Positions 1-10,809 of a stretch of 64,000 nt of DNA are shown here, in pieces. The stretch's first letter is position 1, and each line of letters opens with the position of its first letter. The stretch covers positions 29,306,690 to 29,370,689 of the forward strand of contig CM032118.1 in the NCBI GenBank assembly GCA_018894105.1, written 5' to 3'. The position numbers and the translations under genes were made by a program. Under the pieces are notes generated by a model that was not told the origin of the DNA, ran no database searches, and worked only from the letters and a program-made list of their open reading frames with translations. The DNA is from Jacaranda mimosifolia (taxonomy: Eukaryota > Streptophyta > Magnoliopsida > Lamiales > Bignoniaceae).

Positions 1-1927
1 AAGCATTTTGGATCTCCCTAGAAGAATTCGCCAAATTGGTGCTCTGCTCAAGCGAATCTCCAAACTGTAGCAAACTAACTTGTTTGCCTCTATTGATATG
101 ATCCACATATCAATTGAAACTTCCAAACTCTCCACAATATAAGCTAGAATAAGAGAGGAGAATGAAAATGGTGGAGGCCGATTTGAGGTAAGGAAGAAGA
201 AGAAGAGAGCAAAGTTTTCAACACATGAATACAATGCTTATAAGGAGTTTTTGAGGGAATTGTGATAAGAATCTAATCCTTTCACACTTTCAACAATGGC
301 CTATCCCCTCACACCCACTATATCTATATATAAGGTGAGGTTGGTGTGATGCCAAGTTGGCATCACACCTTCCTCAAGGTGGACGGCCAACTTGCATTGC
401 TAAGGTGGTAAATGCAAAATCAAATTCAATTTGAATTTCATGTGCATCTTAATTACATTTGAAATCTAATTTCAAGCTAATTAAGATGCTAATTCAAATG
501 AACATTTCATTTGGATTTTTCCTCCAAAATGTGTTCTTCCCATTAATCAAATTAAATATTTTAATTTTATTAATTAGCCTTTGACTCAACTCTTAAGTCA
601 AACAAACTTAACTTTTAAGCTTAATTTTGTTAACTTAACTCTTTAAGTTAACTTGACTAATTGATGGTCACTTTGGCACCAAATAATTTGCTCCTTAATT
701 ATTGGTCTAATTTAACCTTTTAAATTAATTGATTAATCCAACACTTAAATTAATCAAGCCAAAATTGACCTTTACATTGGATACCTAAAAAATCGGTCCA
801 CTAGGAGAAATTTTCTAACTCTTAGAAAATTGCTCCATCAACTAGGAAGCTAATTGGATTTTGTGTGTAATCCAATAGGTTCTACCATTCATTAGACATG
901 GGCTCACAAGTCCTTGTGACTTTTGAATATTATATATTCATTTTAGTTTAAACACTTTTAAAATAATCGACTCAATTCAATTAATCTCATTAATTGAAGA
1001 GTACCCAATCTCCATGGTCGATATCGAACCTCAAGCCTATGGAGCCCAACTAATTGGCCAAAATAAATATTTTGAAGAACCATTATAGCTTTACGCTTAC
1101 CATGCAAACACGGTCCTTCCGTCTCCTATCTCCCGAAAGAGGCCTAGGGCAAGATATCTGTCGGCTCTCTAATAGCCTCAATTCTATATCTCTATCCCAA
1201 TGTTCAATTCCTTTGTGTGACCTCATCTTTGAAAAACTCCTTTTCCAAATTGTCACACCACCTTGCACAAGGATTTCTTGGAATCAATCATTATAGAATA
1301 CATTGGAGATGCATTTGCCCTTCACAAAAGTGAGGAGTCGGATTCCATCTTAGATCTCACAAACCTCTATGCCAAGTAGCTCATACCCAACCTCAACCCG
1401 AAAGACCCACTGAGTGGTTAAGGAAGAGTCAAAGCATGAGGACCAGACACAAGGTTACCATGGACCCTCAGGTCAGAGGACTAATAATATGCACTAGCGT
1501 AAACTGGAGAACTTGCCACTACGGCTATCTAGTGGATTCTCTGGTGAGCCTTCAGTGCCTTGTTCTCCAACAAGCACCCACTAACATACACCCATATCTC
1601 ATACGGTTGCTCATGGAATGAAGCAATATCCAACTGTTAGATTTATGCATCGTTAGTGCAAGTCTATCCGAATATTAGATGTCATGTCTTGTAAGATCTT
1701 CTGACTTGGAAGATTTTAGATCCCGATCGTGTGACACTTATTCCATGGTCATTAAACCAAGTCCTGCAGTCAAAAGTGATCTAAGGGCTTCATCCAAATG
1801 CAAGTGATGTAATAAAGAGCATAAGATGAAGATGACCATATAAGGAATATCATTCAATCAAGATTGTTTTTCAAGAAAATAGCTTTACAAAGCCAGTCTA
1901 ATTGGCTTGCTGGGTACTATTCCAATA
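1..1927 (-). repeat. Copia LTR (family A), left end outside window
   Basis: This is the reverse complement of the LTRs at 4363-6589 and 12460-14664, matched along nearly its whole length. Shared landmarks include the TATA region near 320-332, the palindrome GGTGTGATGCCA/TGGCATCACACC (343-369) and the terminal CCAATA (1922-1927), which is TGTTGG with one change on the element strand. About 0.3 kb of the LTR lies left of the window. On the element strand it is the 3' LTR, because reverse transcriptase sequence adjoins it at 1928. Short open frames inside it (for example 1054-1296) recur in the other LTR copies only because the LTR itself is repeated, and I do not treat them as genes. Confidence 0.9.
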
Positions 1928-2750
1928 ATCTACATTGGATTGGAAAATAGAATCTAAAAGCCCCTCGAGTTTCAATTCTCCATTGCTGTATACCAAAAGA
2001 CAAATCCTTTGTTCTTTTAAGTACTTTAAGATTGCTTTAACGGCCATCCAGTGACATTAATTGGTGTCGGATTGAAAGCAGCTCGTAATACTTAGAGCGT
2101 GTGCTACATCCAGCCTTGTACGTTGAATGGCATATATTATGCTTCCTATAGCGGACGCATAAAGTATGTGGAACATTCTTTTTCTCTCATCGTCTGTCTT
2201 AGTGGCCATAGATTTGGAGAGACGAAAACCATGTCCCATAGGAATGAATCCTTTATTGGATTCTTTCATGCTAAATCTCTTTAGTATCTTGTCAAGGTAC
2301 GGTATTTAGGAAAGCCCTAACATTCTCTTTAATCTATCTCTATAAATTCGTATTTCTAATACGAATGATGCTTCTCCCAAATCCTTCTTGGAGAATTATA
2401 AAGATAACCATGCTTTAATACACTCTAACATTTGTCTCTTATTCCCAATGAGAAGAATGTTCCCGACATAAAGCATAATAAATTTTATACTACTCTCATT
2501 AGCCTTCTTGTACACACATGATTCTTACACCTTTTTGATAAAGCCAAACGATTTGGCCATCTTATCAAAATGTATATTCCAATTTTGGAATGCTTGTTTA
2601 AGTCCATAAATGGACCTTTCGGGTCTACAAACCTTTTGCTCACTCCCTTTGGATGTAAAAACTATGTAGTTGCTCAATATAGATTTCTTCTTCAAAGTTG
2701 CCATTGAGGAAAGCAGTTTTTACATTCATTTGCCATATCTCATAGTCATA
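1928..2750 (-). pseudogene. Copia reverse transcriptase fragment, RNase H deleted
   Basis: Read on the minus strand this aligns with 11168-12001 of the full Copia element. Recognisable are the RT palm start (DVKTAFLNG equivalent, near 2700-2735), the segment matching QTPYIDKILKRFSMKES (near 2260-2310) and the RT/RNase H connection SIIYAIQRTRLDVAHALS (2057-2160). Stops and frameshifts break it throughout. At 1927/1928 it joins the LTR directly: the 458 bp holding RNase H and the polypurine tract in the intact copy are missing, with AGAT on both sides of the deletion. At 2750 Copia similarity stops and LINE sequence begins. It is a dead remnant. Confidence 0.85.
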
Positions 2751-4362
2751 AAGACCCGTGTGAGGATATTGAGCGTATGATGAATGCTTTTTGGTGGAAC
2801 AATAGAATGCCTAATAATAATGGTTATCATGGAATTAAATGGATGAGATGTGATAGACTATGCCAGCCAAAAGCCAAAGATGGTTTGGGATTTAGGCGCT
2901 TGAGAGAGTTTAATCTGGCTATGCTTGGTAAGCAAGGTTGGAGGCTTTTGACGAATCAAAATACTTTAGTGTCAAAAATCTTTCAAGCAAAATACTTCCC
3001 GAGAAAGACCTTTATAGTTACATCATTGGGTAACAATCCAAGTTATTTGTGGCATAGTATTTTTCCCATTCAAGATAGCATCAAGAAAGAAGTAGCCTCA
3101 AAGTTGGGAATAGTTAGAGTATCACCATTGGGGCCGATCCATGGCTGCCAGATATACAAAAACCTTGTATTACTTCAATCTTAAACCTATAAGTGGCATA
3201 GTAGGATGTTGTATCACTTATGACATAGGCTTAGAGGAATTAAAACCATGAGTTGATTCCTTCTTTATTTAATGAACGAGATGCCAATCTTATTCTTAGC
3301 ATCCCTCTAAGTAATAGATGGTATAGAGATGTGTGGTTGTGGAATGGTGATTCGAAAGGAAGTTATACGGTGAAAAGTTGCTATAAGTTGCTATAGAAGA
3401 ATCAGCTGAATACATTGGCTGAACATTCTTCAAGTATCTGGCAAAAAATATGGTGTATAAAGGTTTATCCTAAGCTCTGAAACATGATTTAACGAGTCTG
3501 TAGCAGTTGCCTTCCAATGAAGGATCTTTTATTGTATAAAAGAATTGATATTGAGCTTGGTTATGTTGTTTGTGGAGGTAAAGCGGAATTCATAGTACAT
3601 ATCTTGATTAAGTGCTCATTTGCGAAAAGAAGTTTGGTAATCCTTTGCTCTTGTGAACCTATTGCGACTGAATGATGCTAACTCCCTTATTGTCTAGCTG
3701 GAAGGGTGCTTGTCAAGGCTTAATAACGAAGATGGTGGTAAAGTGCTTATGTTGCTTTGGAGGATTTTAGGAAATAGAAACCAAACCATATGGAATACTA
3801 GAAAAGGGTTATTAAACCAAACTATTTTCATGGCATTCTCTACTTTACATCAGTGGAGTGCAGCAAAAAATGAAGGTGCAACAGGTTTGTACTAGTGACC
3901 AAGAAGTTGAGATTAGATTGAAGCCCTACCTAGATGAAGACTTAAATACAATTTGGATGTTGCAATACACACTAACAATTAAATACTTAGCTCTAGATTG
4001 ATTCCTCGGGTTGAGTAAAGAAATTTAGGTTGTAGTTGCTATCCTTTACCAAGGAAGTACCTTGGTAACATTGGCAGAGGCCATCTCGTTTAAGGAAGCT
4101 TTTAGTTGGACAAAAAATAAGAATTTGGCAAATATCAACTTTGAGCTAGATACCTAAGTGATGGTGAATGTGGTTAATAATGATATCATGGATAATTCCT
4201 ACTTTGAGACTGTGATTTTAGAGTGTAAGAACATTTTGAACAAGCTTTCAAACTATTTTGTTCGTTTTGTTCGGCGTTTAGTGAATCAAGCAGCTTACTA
4301 TGTAGTTAGAGCTACAGTTTCTATGACTGAACCTGGTTTGTAAGGTAACACATATTCCCACT
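2751..4362 (+). pseudogene. LINE (plant L1) ORF2 3' part: zf-RVT and RNase H-like region
   Basis: The plus strand encodes a broken run typical of the C-terminal third of plant L1 ORF2 proteins. MMNAFWWNN followed by GLGFRRLREFNLAMLGKQ and WRLL (2777-2960) is the region just after the RT thumb. SNRWYRDVWLWNGDSKGSYTV and LPMKDLLLYKR with spaced Cys/His (about 3300-3640) match the zf-RVT domain. A piece with ISFKEAFSWTKN (about 4080) and FVRRLVNQAAYYVVRA (about 4255-4310) matches the RVT_3 RNase H-like domain. Many stops and frameshifts show it is dead. The endonuclease and RT are absent (5' truncation, usual for LINEs). Its 3' UTR is interrupted at 4362 by the Copia element and resumes at 14665. 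Confidence 0.82.
4358..4362 (+). repeat. Target-site duplication CCACT, left
   Basis: CCACT immediately precedes the 5' LTR and is repeated exactly at 14665-14669 after the 3' LTR. Five bases is the usual length for Copia integration, so the two LTRs belong to one insertion event. Confidence 0.93.
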
Positions 4363-6589
4363 TGTTGGAATAGTGGGAATAGTGTCTGGCAAGCCAATTA
4401 GATTAGCCTTGTCAAAGCTATTTCCTTGTGAAACAATCTTGATTGAATGATATTTTTTATATATCCATCTTCATCTTATGCTCTTTATTAACTTCACTTT
4501 CATTGGATGAAGCCCTTAGATCACTCTTGACTATAGGACTTGGTTTGGTGACCATGGAATAAGTCTCACATGGTTGTAATCTTAAATCTTTCAAGTTGTA
4601 GGATCTTACAAAATGGGGCATCTAAGATCCGAATAGACTTGCACTAACGATGCATAAATCTAACAGTTGGATATTGCTCCATTCCATGAGCAACCGTATG
4701 AGATATGGGTGTATGTTAGTGGGTGCTTGTTGGAGAACAAGGCACTGAAGGCTCACCAGAGAATCTACTAGATAGCCGTAGTGGCAAGTTCTCCAGTTTA
4801 CGCTAGTGCATATTATTAGTCCTCTGACCTGAGGGTCCATGGTAACCTTGTGTCTGGTTCTCATGCTTTGACTCTTCCTTAACCACTCAGTGGGTCTTTC
4901 GGGTTGAGGTTGGATATGAGCTACTTGGCATAGAGGTTTTTGAGATCTAAGATGGAATCCGACTCCTCACTTTTGTGAAGGGCAAATGCATCTCCAATGT
5001 ATTCTATAATGATTGATTCCAAGAAATCCTTGTGCAAGGTGGTGTGACAATTTGGAAAAGGAGTTTTTCAAAGATGAGGCCACACAAAGGAATTGAACAT
5101 TGGGATAGAGATATAGAATTGAGGCTATTAGAGAGCCGACAGATATCTTGCCCTAGGCCTCTTTCGGGAGATAGGAGACGGAAGGACCGTGTTTGCATGG
5201 TAAGCGTAAAGCTATAATGGTTCTTCAAAATATTTATTTTGGCCAATTAGTTGGGCTCCATAGGCTTGAGGTTCGATATCGACCATGGAGATTGGGTACT
5301 CTTCAATTAATGAGATTAATTGAATTGAGTCGATTATTTTAAAAGTGTTTAAACTAAAATGAATATATAATATTCAAAAGTCACAAGGACTTGTGAGCCC
5401 ATGTCCAATGAATGGTAGAACCTATTGGGTCATACATAAAAGCCAATTAGCTTCCTAATTAATTGAGGGAATTTTCTAAGTGTTAGAAAATACTTCATGG
5501 TGGACCGATTTTAAGGTATCAATTTTGAAGGTCCATTGTGGCTTGATTAATTTAAGTGTTAGGTTAATTAATTAATTTAAGGAGTTAAATTAGATCAATA
5601 ATTAAGGAGTTAATTATTTTGTGCCAACATGACCATCAATTGGTCAACTTAAAGGGTTAAGTTAACAAAATGCAAGATTAATAGTTGAGCTTGTTTGACT
5701 TAAGAGTTAAGTAAAAGGTCAATTAATTAAATTCAAGTATTTAATATAATTAATGGGAAGAACACATTTTGGAGGTAAAATTCAAATGAAATGTTCATTT
5801 GGATTAGCATTTTAATTAGTTTGAAATTAGATTTCAAATGTAATTAAGATGCACGTGAAATTCAAATTAGATTCGAATTTGCTTTTGCCACCTTGGCAAT
5901 GCAAGTGGCCGCCCACTTTGAGGAAGGTGTGATGCCATCTTGGCATCACACCAATCTCACCCTATATACAGATATAGTGTGTGTGAATTGCATATTGCTG
6001 AAAATGTGAAAGAATTAGATTCTTTTGCAAATTCCCTCCAAAACCTCTTGCAAGCATTGCATTCATGTTTTGAAAGCTTTGCTCTCCTTTTCTTCTTCCC
6101 AACCTAAAATCGGCCTCCACCATAGCTAATATCTGGTCTTATTCCAAGTTATAGATCAGAGATTTTGGAAGATGTATTTGGTGTGTGGATCATATCAATA
6201 GGGGCAAACAAGTTAGTTTGCTACGGTTTGGAGATCCACCTACATACTGTCCGATTTGGCAATTTTTTCCAGGGAGATCTAGAGGGCTTTTTGGTCTAAA
6301 TTGTTTACTATATTTCCTACAAGGTGTTGATAAGTTGCATTATTTTGTTTTGTGATTTTTGGAGCAGTTTTGACGTGGTTAAAAATCACTCCATTCCTGC
6401 TGCGCGGTTTCTAGCATATTCTAGATTGGTGAAAGGCTCACTATTTTCTCCTTGGATTTAAGCATTTCAAGTAACACTCTATCTAAATCTAGATTTTAGG
6501 TATGATTTGATCCTAGATAGCATGTAAGCACTAGTTTATTGAGCTTTTGAAGTTTTTATAATTGGATCCTAGTGCCTTATTTGCGTTTA
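4363..6589 (+). repeat. 5' LTR of the full-length Copia element
   Basis: It starts TGTTGGAATAG and ends GCGTTTA, where the 3' copy has the expected GCGTTCA, so the terminal CA has mutated to TA. The primer-binding site follows two bases later. It contains the promoter palindrome and TATA box (5926-5976). Near its start AGTGGGAAT is duplicated relative to the 3' LTR. It forms a long inverted repeat with the minus-strand LTR at 1-1927. Confidence 0.93.
5926..5976 (+). promoter_or_regulatory. LTR promoter: 12-bp-arm palindrome plus TATA box
   Basis: GGTGTGATGCCA (5926-5937), a 3-base spacer and its exact reverse complement TGGCATCACACC (5941-5952) form a perfect palindrome. The TATA-like sequence CTATATACAG (5962-5971) follows within 10 bases. 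The same layout recurs in the 3' LTR (palindrome 14004-14030, TATA 14040-14050), in the minus-strand LTR (343-369) and, with changed bases, in LTRs near 23920, 24100 and 30110. Position and conservation suggest a dimeric transcription-factor site in U3; no factor can be named from sequence. Confidence 0.6.
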
Positions 6590-6591
6590 AC

Positions 6592-6604
6592 TGGTGTCGG
6601 AGCC
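6592..6604 (+). other. Primer-binding site, initiator tRNA-Met type
   Basis: TGGTGTCGGAGCC differs from the plant Copia primer-binding consensus TGGTATCAGAGCC at two positions, both A-to-G. It lies two bases after the 5' LTR, as expected for priming of minus-strand DNA. The related element at 21755-21767 has TGGTATTGGAGCC. Confidence 0.85.
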
Positions 6605-8072
6605 TAAATCATGCTTAGATTTGGATTTGTTTGATGAATGATTCATGTGATAGATTGATCAAAATCACCAAATACTTGATTCATATGATGGATTGGAGTG
6701 TTTGGATGATGTGTGTGGCTCCTTGATTGATGAATTGAAAGCATGCTAATATGTGTTTTAAGTATTGATTCATATGATTAGTATGTTTTAGTTCATAACT
6801 ATTAATGTTGAATGTTGATTTAGCGTTTATTGATGTTATATGATGATATAGCATGTTGATCATTGATCAAAAGAGTTTTGGTCATTTTTGGATCCAATTT
6901 GATTGGAGTTTTATTAGATGATTTCATAGAATATGATTCTAGCTTTTTCTAACTTTTGAAGGCACGTTTGAGCACTTGAATTTCCATTTTTAAAAGGTGT
7001 TTTGAATCTGGAAATTCATCTATTATGTGTGTTTAAATATTGGGAACATATGCTAAAATTATAGGTGCATGAAAGTTGAGTGGAAAAGGCATTTCACACA
7101 CTTTGAAGCCCAAAAACAGGGGTTGCAGCTCATGGCCAGGAGCTAGCCGGGCTTTGTGCGCACGTGGCCTGCCCAACTGTGTGCCCAGGTTGGGTGGCAG
7201 TCCAGTTTTTGAAGTTTTGGTGTGTTTTAACTTGTATTTCCAACTTGTTTAATGCTCAATAAGTTTTTGCATCACATATATTAGATGCACAAGTGCTGTG
7301 CAAGTTCTCAAAATTATGTTTGATATTTTTTAGTGCTTTTGAAAATTGGTTAAAGTTAATCTTCCAATTTTGGCATAAATGTTATGCTTGTTCAATTATT
7401 TGTTTATGAGATAAGCATTTAATTGATAGAATTAATTGTTAATTCTAGATTTATTTATTATTCATTAATTGTTGAATAGATGATGAGTGAATGCGAATAT
7501 CATGAGCCTTTAATATTGATTTTATTTGTTTCGAATTGTTGAAATGAGTTGTATTAAATTGAGGCTTGCATGCCTCTTTATTTCTACCCTGTAAATGTTA
7601 CGAGAGTAGAATCACTAGGAGTGAGGATTTCTTTCTCATGTAAAAGTTACATGGAGCAATGGAGACCATGGAAGCATGGAGACTTTTTAAGACCCATGAT
7701 TGTATGAGATACACTCATATAATAGCTAGATTTAATCAACCCACCTAAAATCAACTAGGTGGTGCACCTATGGCTCTAAATGCACCATTTGGTTAGGCCC
7801 ATGGTCATCCCACCCTAGGAGCATGCTAGGCGCATTTACTTATTTATGCTTTCTGTATCCTATTGATGTATGAGATGCATGTTTAGGATATAAAAAACCT
7901 GAATAAGAAGATAAAAAATGATGTGATCTTTGTAAGCAAAAACCCTCTACTTAGAATATCTAAGTGCTTTTCGAATATTAAGTTGAAATGGATATAAATT
8001 AAAAGAGTTTTAATTAATCCAATCCTTCTACCAATAGTGTATGTCATGATGATGCTACCAATTTTGTGTGAT

Positions 8073-8375
8073 GGCACTCAGTTACGAGGGTCACACTTAG
8101 GTGGAAAGCTGGAAGCATACACTTAGCATTAGATGCACTTTGACTTGGGAACGACCACATATTGGCACTTAGTTACGGGGGATGATGTGGTGCATGTCTT
8201 GAGTCAAAGATTGATTGGTAGGCTCGACTAACACTTAATACGATAGATGGCGCACGGTTACGTGGGTCTATGTGATAAGTGAGGCAAAATATATCAAGAG
8301 TTGCATGAGATGCAATTAGCAAAAGTTGCTTACCCTTTGATTGCTTGTGGACAACACTCGGTTATGAGGGTCCAC
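8073..8375 (+). repeat. Four-copy hairpin motif array in the Copia leader
   Basis: The core CTCG-GTTA-CGAG or variants occurs with the tetraloop at 8081, 8172, 8257 and 8361 (spacings 91, 85 and 104 bases). Copy 3 has CACG-GTTA-CGTG, a paired change relative to CTCG/CGAG, and copy 4 has CTCG-GTTA-TGAG with a wobble; copies 1 and 2 are weaker. Flanks share GGCAC before and GGGTC after. The inverted element has the same array with loop TGTA at about 20274, 20182, 20097 and 19994 (spacings 92, 85 and 103). Conserved spacing and paired changes argue for RNA structure. Confidence 0.5.
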
Positions 8376-8566
8376 TTGCAAGTCCTTAGGATCTTGATTC
8401 TTACTAGGAAATATGATTTCCTAAATTCTTCTAGGGGGTGAAGAATTTGATAAAATAGTGGGAGGAAAACATGTTTGAAAGACCATGAGCATGTTTTAAT
8501 ATCAAATTCGATCACATGCTTATACTATTTTTCGCCTCTCGTAGATTTTTGAAATCTTCAAACAAA

Positions 8567-9432
8567 ATGGCTAAGAATCTACTCGCATCAACTTTGCAAA
8601 CCAATAAACTCACCGGGCCAAACTTCCAAGATTGGTTGAGAAATCTTAAAATCATTCTTGACTCTGAAAAGCGGACTTACGTCCTTGATCAAAGTCCCGT
8701 GGACATACTTGGTGATGACGCCATCGACGCGCAACATGAAATGTTCACAAAATTTGTAGATGATGATCTACAAGTGAGGTGTGTCATGATGGCATCCATG
8801 TCCAACGAGCTCCAAAAGACTCATGAGCACATGAAACATGCTCGAGAGATCTATGTACACTTACATGAATTGTATGGTGTATAGGGTAGACATGAAAAGT
8901 TCGCTTTGTCCAAGGAGTTCTTTAAGGCAAGGATAATGGAAGGGTCCAATGTCCATGATCATGGCCTCAAGATGATAGGACTCATCGAGAAGCTTAGACA
9001 GTTAGATGTGGTCATGGATAACGACCTTGATGTAGATTTGATCCTACAGTCATTGCCACTATCATATGATCAATTCATTATGAACTTCAATATGTCTAAG
9101 TAAGATGTTATGATTAACGAATTGATCAATATGCTTGTGACCGCAAAAGCAGCTATAAGAAAAGAGAAGCCCCATATGCTTGCATCTTCCTCCAAGTCAA
9201 AGGGCCTTGGGGGTCCTAGAAAGGAAGGTAAGAGGAAGAAAAGTTCTTCCTCGAAAGGGAAGCAACCCGAGAAAAGTTTTGGGAGGATTAAGAAAAATAT
9301 TAAAATCGAAGCTAGTTGTTTCCATTGTGGTGAAAAGGGGCATTGGAAGAGAAATTACAAAGCTTACCTTGCAACCCTTGAGAAGGGTATATACTTTATT
9401 GAAGTGCACATGACGGCTAATTCTTCCACATA
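8567..9432 (+). pseudogene. Copia gag (broken)
   Basis: The likely start is the ATG at 8567, giving MAKNLLAST, since the preceding in-frame residues look like leader. The N-terminal LTGPNFQDWLRNLKI and the middle VMDNDLDVDLILQSLPLSYD are standard Copia gag (UBN2 family) blocks. A basic linker rich in Lys and Ser (about 9190-9300) precedes the zinc knuckle CFHCGEKGHWKRNY (9328-9369), where the last Cys has become Tyr. In-frame stops at 8882 and 9101 truncate it. Gag would form the cytoplasmic particle that packages the RNA; this copy cannot. Confidence 0.88.
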
Positions 9433-10809
9433 GGTATTTGATACCACATGCGGTTCTTATAATTCGTTATAGAGGATGGAAAGAAGAAAGAGTCTTCGTG
9501 AAGGGGATATGATCATCCGCCTAGGAAATGGTTCAAGAGTTGCGGCCACTTTCCAAGGCATTATCAAGTTGGACTTGGGGAATGCTTGCATTATCCCTGA
9601 TCCTACTTATTATGTACCCTATTTTCTTAAAAATATTATTTCAATACCTATTCTTGATAATGAAGGATTTGATTTTTCTATATCGAATGGTATATTGAAA
9701 GCATTAAAGAATGATTCTTTAATTGCACAAGGTACATTGATGAATGGGTTATACATACTTGATTCTCAACATTCACTAATGCACATTCAATCAAGTAAAA
9801 GAAAGTTAGATAACCAAGAAGATGCCATTTTATGGCATGCAAGACTTGGGCATATTTCTAAAAATAGGATTAACAAGTTAAAAGCTCTCAAAGCACTAAA
9901 TGTTAGTGGCATTGAGGATCTTCCTACTTGTGAATCTTGTTTAAAGGGAAAAATGACCAAAGCTCTCTTTGTAGGACAAACGAAGCGCTCCATAAGTCTC
10001 TTGGATTTGATCTATACGGATGTTTGTGGACCACTAAGAGTTAGTGGGATAGGAGGCTATTCCTTCTTCATCACCTTTATCGATGACTATAGTTGGTTTG
10101 GACATATGTTTCTTATGAAGAACAAGTTCGAAGCCTTTGAAAAGTTCAAAGTGTATAAGAGTGAAGTAGAAAAGCAATTGGGGCAAAGAATTAAAGCTCT
10201 TCGATCGAATCGAGGTGGAGAATAGTTGAGCACCGAATTCGTGGATTATATAAAAGAGAATGTGATTCTCTCTCAATGGACTCCACCCGGCACACCCCAA
10301 CATAATGGAGTAGCCAAAAGGAGAAATTGTACCTTACTGGACATGGTACATGATGAGCATTTTCGATGTGCTTATATCACTTTGGGGGTACGCTTTAGAC
10401 ATGGCGATGATGCTACTAAATATAGTATCATCTAAGTCGGTGCCAAAAACACCATATGAGATATGGCATGGCAAAGCACCCTCTTACAACTATCTTAAAG
10501 CTTGGGGATCTCCCGCCTACGTTAGACGGACAGTGGGAGATAAGTTGGATAGTAGATCCACCTTGTGCAAGTTCGTGGGATACCTAAGAGTCTTTGGATT
10601 ACTATTTCTATGATCCCTCAGAACAAAAGGTGGTTGTTTTAAGGAACGCCCACTTTTTAGAAAAGGAATTTCTATTAGATAGAAATGGCGTTGTTGTTGA
10701 ACTTGATGAAGTTAAAGATGATCATGAAACCCGACAAGTGATGGAAACAAATGAGCAACATGAGCCTCATACACAACCTCTAAAAAGGTCGGACCGAATC
10801 AAGAAGTAA
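9433..10809 (+). pseudogene. Copia protease and integrase (broken)
   Basis: The protease active site is altered to DTTCGS (about 9439-9456; canonical DTGC). GAG_pre-integrase is clear: HARLGH with a downstream CESC (9836-9945), a zinc-binding HHCC-type head. The integrase core follows with DLIYTDVCGP (first Asp), FITFIDDYS (second region) and KALRSNRGGE ending in a stop at about 10223; the usual SDRGGE has become SNRGGE. The rest continues in other frames: TPPGTPQHNGVAKRRN (10282-10330), KTPYEIWHGKAPSYNYLKAWG, then YYFYDPSEQKVVVLRNAHF (10597-10650). The enzyme would insert the cDNA into host DNA; it is inactivated by stops and frameshifts. Confidence 0.9.

Larger units (their letters stand above)
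6590..8566 (+). other. Untranslated leader of the Copia element
   Basis: This stretch runs from the primer-binding site to the gag ATG with no gene. It is AT-rich except for a GC-rich patch near 7125-7205, and at its 3' end holds four spaced copies of a GTTA-loop hairpin motif (8073-8375). The same leader, diverged, is present in reverse orientation at 19850-21769. Leaders of retroelements usually carry dimerisation and packaging signals; that role here is inference. Confidence 0.7.

Noticed and set aside
1054..1296. 80-codon open frame also present at 5004-5246 on the other strand, almost identical in sequence
   Set aside because: Both lie at the same place within copies of one LTR. Shared sequence reflects the repeated LTR, and the frame runs opposite to the element with no known domain.
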